NCBI RefSeq assembly: GCF_000426345.1
Contig: NZ_AUFE01000024.1
Coordinates: forward strand, 1 to 64,000
Reading direction: 5' to 3'
DNA from: Cupriavidus phytohabitans
GTDB lineage: Bacteria; Pseudomonadota; Gammaproteobacteria; Burkholderiales; Burkholderiaceae
DNA length: 64,000 bases
The notes beneath the pieces are model-generated. The model did not search any database. It saw only the letters and a program-made list of their open reading frames with translations, and was not told the origin of the DNA. Numbering within the stretch: position 1 is the first letter of the stretch; every line of letters begins with the position of its first letter. The position numbers and the translations under genes are program-made. Of this stretch, positions 60,029-64,000 are shown in pieces.

Positions 60029-61108
60029 ATGAAGAAATCGGCCATCGTCCTCGCAGCCGGCAGCCTGTTGGCGGGTTCGGCATTCGCCCAGTCGTCCGTC
60101 ACCCTGTACGGTATCGTTGACCAGAGCATCCGCTTCCAGACGAACTCGAGCGCCAACAACGACAACTCGTGGGAACTGACCAACGGCGCAGTGACCAACA
60201 GCCGCTGGGGCCTGAAGGGCAGCGAGGCCCTGGGCAACAACCTGAAGGCGATCTTCCAGCTGGAAAACGGCTTCGATCCGGACACCGGCCGTGCCAACCA
60301 GGGTGGCCGTCTGTTCGGCCGTCAAGCCTATGTGGGCCTGTCGGGCGACTTCGGCACGATCAAGCTGGGCCGCCAGTACACCGAAGGCTTTAATTTCTTC
60401 GGCGACTACGATCCGCTGACCATCGGCAACTACACCAACAACGCCTGGCCGTTCTTCCTGACCAACTTCCGTAACGACAACGTCGTCAGCTACGGCGGCA
60501 AGTTCGGCGGCCTGGACGTTGGCGCCAGCTACGGCTTCGGCGAGCAGCCGGGCAGCATGAGCCAGAACCAGTACTGGGGCGCGCGTGCCGCTTACACCTA
60601 CGGTCCGTTCGGCATCGGCGGCGTGTACCAGGAAGTCCGCAACACCACCGGCCAGAAGCAGCAAATGTGGGGCGCTGCCGGTAAGTACTCGATCGGCCCG
60701 GCAAAGATCTTCCTGGGCTACATCGGCGGCCAGGACCGCACCGGCTCGGTCGACGCTTCGCTGAACTTCACCGGCGGCGCGACGCAGAACCCGGTCCCCG
60801 CTGGCGGCAACTTCGCGGCTAATCCGCGCAAGGACACCATCGGCTACATCGGCATGACCTACCAGGCCACCCCGGCACTGGCCCTGACCGGCGTGTTCTA
60901 CGGCGACTACGTCGAGAACGTGAACGGCGTGAACGACAACAACGGCCGCCGCTACACCGGCGTGCTGCTGGCCGAGTACTCGCTGTCCAAGCGCACCCAG
61001 GTCTATGGCACCGTGGACTTCAACAAGGTCTCGGGCGGCACCATCACCGAAATGCCGGGCCGCAACAACCAGACCGGCGCCGCCGTCGGTATCCGCCACA
61101 TCTTCTGA
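60029..61108 (+). CDS. general outer-membrane porin (OmpC/Omp32 type)
   Basis: A 359-residue trimeric porin. Signal peptide MKKSAIVLAAGSLLAGSAFA, mature start QSSVTLYGIVDQS, many alternating beta strands and a C-terminal Phe (VGIRHIF) needed for outer-membrane assembly. TNSRWGLKGSEALGNNLKAI and GRQAYVGLSGDFGTIKLGRQ are hallmarks of the Betaproteobacterial porin family. It is expressed from its own promoter region and ends at a terminator. The transcript is likely abundant; its codons are notably optimal. Confidence 0.96.
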   Translation: MKKSAIVLAAGSLLAGSAFAQSSVTLYGIVDQSIRFQTNSSANNDNSWELTNGAVTNSRWGLKGSEALGNNLKAIFQLENGFDPDTGRANQGGRLFGRQAYVGLSGDFGTIKLGRQYTEGFNFFGDYDPLTIGNYTNNAWPFFLTNFRNDNVVSYGGKFGGLDVGASYGFGEQPGSMSQNQYWGARAAYTYGPFGIGGVYQEVRNTTGQKQQMWGAAGKYSIGPAKIFLGYIGGQDRTGSVDASLNFTGGATQNPVPAGGNFAANPRKDTIGYIGMTYQATPALALTGVFYGDYVENVNGVNDNNGRRYTGVLLAEYSLSKRTQVYGTVDFNKVSGGTITEMPGRNNQTGAAVGIRHIF

Positions 61109-61135
61109 GCGTTACACGATCAGCAGTCGATGGCG

Positions 61136-61160
61136 AAAGGCACCTCCGGGTGCCTTTTTT
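61136..61160 (+). terminator. rho-independent terminator of the porin gene
   Basis: A 9-bp stem (AAAGGCACC at 61136-61144 with GGTGCCTTT at 61149-61157), TCCG loop and six T from 61155. It lies 28 bp after the porin stop. Confidence 0.94.
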
Positions 61161-61179
61161 CATGGGCGCGCGCCTGCCC

Positions 61180-61887
61180 TCATGCGGCAGCGCGCTCGAT
61201 CCGTTCCAGCCGGTAGCCATGCGTGTAGACCGGCGTCAGCCGCAGCGCCCGCGACGCCTGCAGGCCGAGCTTGCTGCGCACGCGCGACACATGGGTATCG
61301 ATGGTGCGCGACAGCGACGAGATCTCGCGCCCCCAGACCGCGGCGGTGATATGGTCGCGCGTGACGATGCGGCCCTCGTTGCGGAACAACAGCACGGCGA
61401 GGTCGAACTCCTTGGGCGTCAGGCAGACAGGATGTCCGTTGCAGGTGGCTGAGCGCATGGCGCAGTCGAAGGCGTATTCGCCCAGCCGCAGCGGGGCGTG
61501 CGGCGACTGCACCGCAGGATAGGCGCGCCGCAGCAGGCATTCCACGCGGGCCGAAAGTTCGGCGGGACGCACCGGCTTGACCATATAGTCGTCGGCGCCG
61601 GCGGCGAGCGCGCTGATGATGTCCTGCTCGGCATCGCGCCCGCTGAGAAACATCACCGGCACGCGCCGGTCGAGATGCGTGCGCACCCACGCCAGCACCT
61701 CGCGCCCGGACAGGTCCGGCATCGACCAGTCGAGCAGCAGCAGGTCGAAGCACGCATTGCGCAGCGCCAGCAGCAGCTTGCGGCTTTCAGTGAAGGTCAC
61801 GCACTCATGCCCGCCGCCGGCAATGATCCGGCGGATCAGCGCCGCATCGGCGGGCGCGTCTTCCAGCGATGCAATCTTCTTTCCCAT
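61180..61887 (-). CDS. OmpR-type response regulator
   Basis: A 235-residue regulator. The receiver is complete: E9-D10 in IASLEDAPADA, D53 in LLLLDWSMPDLSG, Ser in FLSGRDAE, K104 in YMVKPVRP. The winged helix has LTPKEFDLAVLLFRNEG and RTIDTHVSRVRSKLGL. No kinase gene is near. It is divergent from a closely similar regulator (62174-62854), with 286 bp between them, and converges with the porin. Start MGKKIAS at 61887. Confidence 0.93.
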   Translation of the reverse strand: MGKKIASLEDAPADAALIRRIIAGGGHECVTFTESRKLLLALRNACFDLLLLDWSMPDLSGREVLAWVRTHLDRRVPVMFLSGRDAEQDIISALAAGADDYMVKPVRPAELSARVECLLRRAYPAVQSPHAPLRLGEYAFDCAMRSATCNGHPVCLTPKEFDLAVLLFRNEGRIVTRDHITAAVWGREISSLSRTIDTHVSRVRSKLGLQASRALRLTPVYTHGYRLERIERAAA

Positions 61888-62173
61888 GTGTGGTCTCCGG
61901 CGACGTTTGCCGGCCAGGGCAGCGCACCATGGCTGCCGGCCGTAGCGGGTCATTTAAGACCGCGCGACCGGCGGGACGAATAGGAAAGACCTCAATTCAG
62001 GCTTTCAACAATCTTTTACTTCTTGCCTCGGCACCGTGCCCATAACATGGCATCGCCGCGGCGCCGGGCAACCGGCGCCGATGGCACAACCGCGTCAGCA
62101 TTTGCGTTTGAGTTCCCGTTTGCATTCCTGCCCGCATTCTTTGCCGGTGGCACGCCCCGGCAGGAGCACGACC

Positions 62174-62854
62174 GTGAAGATTGCCTCGCTGCAGACCGAT
62201 CCGACCCTTGCCATCCGCATCGAACAGACCCTGCGCCTGGACGGCCACCAGTGCCGCCGCTACCTGAGCGGCCGCACGCTGCTGGGCGCGCTGCACGCCG
62301 AGACGTTCGACCTGCTGATCCTCGATTGCGAAACGCCGGGAATCCCGGCACTGGATGTGCTGGCGTGGGTGCGGCGCTCGCTCGGCCATGACCTGCCGGT
62401 GATGCTGACCGGCGGCTCGAACGAAGAGGGCTTTGTCGCGGCCTGCTTTGCGCAGGGCGCCGACAGCTACCTGCCCGCGCCGCTGCGGCTGGGCGAGCTG
62501 GGCGCGCGCGCGCAGGCGCTGCTGCGGCGCGTGCGGCCGGCCACGCAGGCCTGCGACGTAGCGCATGGCGCGTTCCGTTTCGCCCCCTCGGAGCGGCGTG
62601 CCTGGGTGCATGGCAGGCCGGTGCCGCTGGCGCCCAAGGAGTTCGACCTGGCCGTGCTGCTGTTCCGGAATCTCGGCAGCGTGGTGCCGCGCCAGACCAT
62701 GGTCGACCAGGTGTGGCGCCACCACGTCGAGCCGACCTCGCGCACGGTGGACAGCCACCTGTCGCGCGTGCGCACCAAGCTGTCGCTGTGGCCGCACAAC
62801 GGCGTGCGGCTGTCGTCGGTCTATGGGCTGGGAAGCCGGCTCGATACCGCCTGA
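62174..62854 (+). CDS. OmpR-like regulator with degenerate receiver
   Basis: A 226-residue protein starting at GTG 62174, seven bases after a strong CAGGAG site. It is clearly a paralogue of the regulator at 61180-61887: KEFDLAVLLFRN and RTVDSHLSRVRTKLS match in the winged helix. The receiver keeps D51 (LLILDCETPG) and T79 but has lost the acidic pair (Q7-T8 in IASLQTDPT) and the conserved Lys (A102 in SYLPAPLRL). So Mg2+-dependent phosphorylation is doubtful. It may act constitutively or form heterodimers with its neighbour. Confidence 0.88.
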   Translation: MKIASLQTDPTLAIRIEQTLRLDGHQCRRYLSGRTLLGALHAETFDLLILDCETPGIPALDVLAWVRRSLGHDLPVMLTGGSNEEGFVAACFAQGADSYLPAPLRLGELGARAQALLRRVRPATQACDVAHGAFRFAPSERRAWVHGRPVPLAPKEFDLAVLLFRNLGSVVPRQTMVDQVWRHHVEPTSRTVDSHLSRVRTKLSLWPHNGVRLSSVYGLGSRLDTA

Positions 62855-62869
62855 GCCGGCGGTCGCCGG

Positions 62870-63859
62870 TCAATCGGCCTTGATGCCGGCTTCCTTGACG
62901 ATGCGCGCGTTCTCCGCGTACTCCTCGCGGATCGCCTTGGCGAATTGCGCCGCCGTGCCGCCGGTAGGCACTTCGCCGCCCTTGAGCAGGCGCTCGTGGA
63001 CTTCCGGTTCGGCCAGTGCCTTGTTCAACTCGGCATTCAGGCGATCGATGATCGCCGCGGGGGTCTTGCCCGGCGCGAAGACGCCGAAGGTCGAAGTCAG
63101 GTTGGCCTTGGGATAGCCAAGCTCGGCGAGCGTGGGCACCTGCGCCAGGCTATCCAGCCGCCTGGGAGCGCCGACCGCCAGCGCGCGCAGGCGGCCGGCC
63201 TGCATATGCTGGGTCAGTGCCGGGCTGGCGTTGGTGCTCATCACCTCGAACTGGCCACCCAGCGCATCGTTCATCTGCTGGCCGGCGCCCTTGTACGGGA
63301 TCAGCGTGATGTCGGCCTTCGACTTCTGCCTGACCTGTTCCAGCACCACATGGCCGACCGTGCCCAGGCCCGAGGTCGCCCAGCGCACCGAACCCGGCCT
63401 GGCGCGGGCCTGGCCGACCATGTCGGCGAAGCCCTTGCCGCTGAAACCGTTGGTGGCGACCACCAGCACCGGCGAGTACATCACGCTCATCACCGGCGCC
63501 ACGTCCTTCTGCGGGTCGTAGTTGACGTGGCCGACATGCGGGTTCAGCGTCAGCGGGCTGGTCGAGGCGAAGCCGAGCGTATAGCCGTCCGGCGCTGACT
63601 TGGCGACGGCGTCGATGCCGATACTGCCGCCGGCGCCGGCCTTGTTCTCGACCACCACGGAGGTGCCCATCTGCGCCGACAGGCGCTCGCCGAGCGCGCG
63701 CGCCACGGTGTCGCTGATGCCGCCAGTCGGATAGGCGACGATCAGGCGGATCGGGCGGCTGGGGTAGTTGTCTGCGGCGGCGGCGGGCAGTGCGGCGGCG
63801 GCGAGCAGGCCGGCGGCAACGGTGGCTGCCAGCAGGGTCGGGCGGAACAGGAAGGCCAT
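62870..63859 (-). CDS. Bug-type solute-binding protein
   Basis: A 329-residue periplasmic protein with a signal peptide (LLAATVAAGLLAAAALPAAA) and mature start DNYPSRPIRLIVAYPTGGIS. AGAGGSIGIDAVAKSAPDGY and DITLIPYKGAGQQM are Bug motifs. It is only distantly similar to the Bug protein at 21264-22271. No transporter genes are beside it. The stop lies 15 bp from the convergent stop of the regulator gene. The ligand is probably a carboxylate. Confidence 0.93.
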   Translation of the reverse strand: MAFLFRPTLLAATVAAGLLAAAALPAAAADNYPSRPIRLIVAYPTGGISDTVARALGERLSAQMGTSVVVENKAGAGGSIGIDAVAKSAPDGYTLGFASTSPLTLNPHVGHVNYDPQKDVAPVMSVMYSPVLVVATNGFSGKGFADMVGQARARPGSVRWATSGLGTVGHVVLEQVRQKSKADITLIPYKGAGQQMNDALGGQFEVMSTNASPALTQHMQAGRLRALAVGAPRRLDSLAQVPTLAELGYPKANLTSTFGVFAPGKTPAAIIDRLNAELNKALAEPEVHERLLKGGEVPTGGTAAQFAKAIREEYAENARIVKEAGIKAD

Positions 63860-64000
63860 GATGTCGGGAATACCGGGAGAGGGTCTGGGGCGCGCCTTCG
63901 CCGGGCAGAGCCGCCGGCCGGCGCGCGACAGCCGCTATCTTAGCCGATCGGTTGCGCGCTCAACGGTGCTCAGCGAACCACTCAGCGCACCAGCGGGCGC

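Noticed and set aside
63940-63955. CCGATCGGTT resembling the TetR-type palindrome at 23419
   Set aside because: Only one half matches and the symmetry is lost; treated as chance.
63983-64000. Possible 3' end of a minus-strand gene at the window edge
   Set aside because: Only about 18 bases (ending PLVR-stop in one frame) are visible; not enough to support a call.

Overview
The window is a gene-dense, high-GC stretch of bacterial chromosome. The best fit is a Cupriavidus species close to C. necator (formerly Ralstonia eutropha). The evidence is a PhaM-type polyhydroxybutyrate (PHB) granule protein with a histone-like AAKKP tail, methionine synthase split into two adjacent genes, a LiuR-type regulator with its operators, several Bug-type solute-binding proteins, and a mreBCD-mrdA-rodA block divergent from gatCAB. 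No phage, plasmid, insertion sequence, CRISPR array, tRNA or rRNA gene was recognised. Codon use looks uniform, and the only clearly odd base composition is in a few short AT-rich intergenic islands. This is mostly core chromosome.

Layout. 1-2.8 kb: leucine/isovalerate catabolism (isovaleryl-CoA dehydrogenase, thioesterase, LiuR-like MerR regulator, metallo-beta-lactamase-fold hydrolase) with two matching 22-bp operators. 2.8-8 kb, minus strand: cobalamin-binding protein, SDR, dsbA, a SPOR protein and argS. 8.2-13 kb: small envelope and stress-type proteins around a CHASE3 histidine kinase, a lone receiver and a NarL-type regulator. 13-17.1 kb: two-gene methionine synthase. 17.2-21.1 kb: rhodanese, DUF3567, alpha/beta hydrolase, DUF3108 and IclR. 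21.2-23.4 kb: Bug protein and FAH-family hydrolase, divergent from IclR. 23.4-26.6 kb: crotonase, PhaM and patatin behind a TetR-type palindrome. 26.8-30.4 kb: ferritin-like protein, heptose adenylyltransferase, coaX and birA. 30.6-35.6 kb: MCE-type lipid transporter (permease, ATPase, MCE protein, lipoprotein) and a VanZ-like protein. 35.6-40 kb: 5-oxoprolinase pxpBCA, then lipB-lipA. 40.2-43.6 kb: DUF2917, GcvA-like LysR, xerC and DUF484. 43.6-49.9 kb: the rod-shape operon. 50.5-55.5 kb: gatC-gatA-(lipoprotein, hydrolase)-gatB. 55.6-59.7 kb: Sel1-repeat protein, corA and minCDE. 60-64 kb: porin, two divergent OmpR-like regulators and a second Bug protein.

How the parts work together. Cell shape and division genes (mreBCD, mrdA, rodA, minCDE, xerC), envelope lipid handling (MCE operon, heptose adenylyltransferase, VanZ, porin) and cofactor supply (coaX, birA, lipA, lipB, metH) make up most of the window. 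Catabolic modules with their own regulators (LiuR, IclR, TetR site, LysR) lie between them.

The least explained items are a 120-bp inverted-repeat element with predicted internal hairpins between mreB and gatC, an OmpR-like regulator whose receiver pocket has lost key residues, an AT-rich long hairpin between corA and the Sel1 gene, 11-bp tandem repeats at two places, and a secreted alanine-rich protein built on 11-residue repeats. All calls were made by eye from sequence; no database search or folding program was run.
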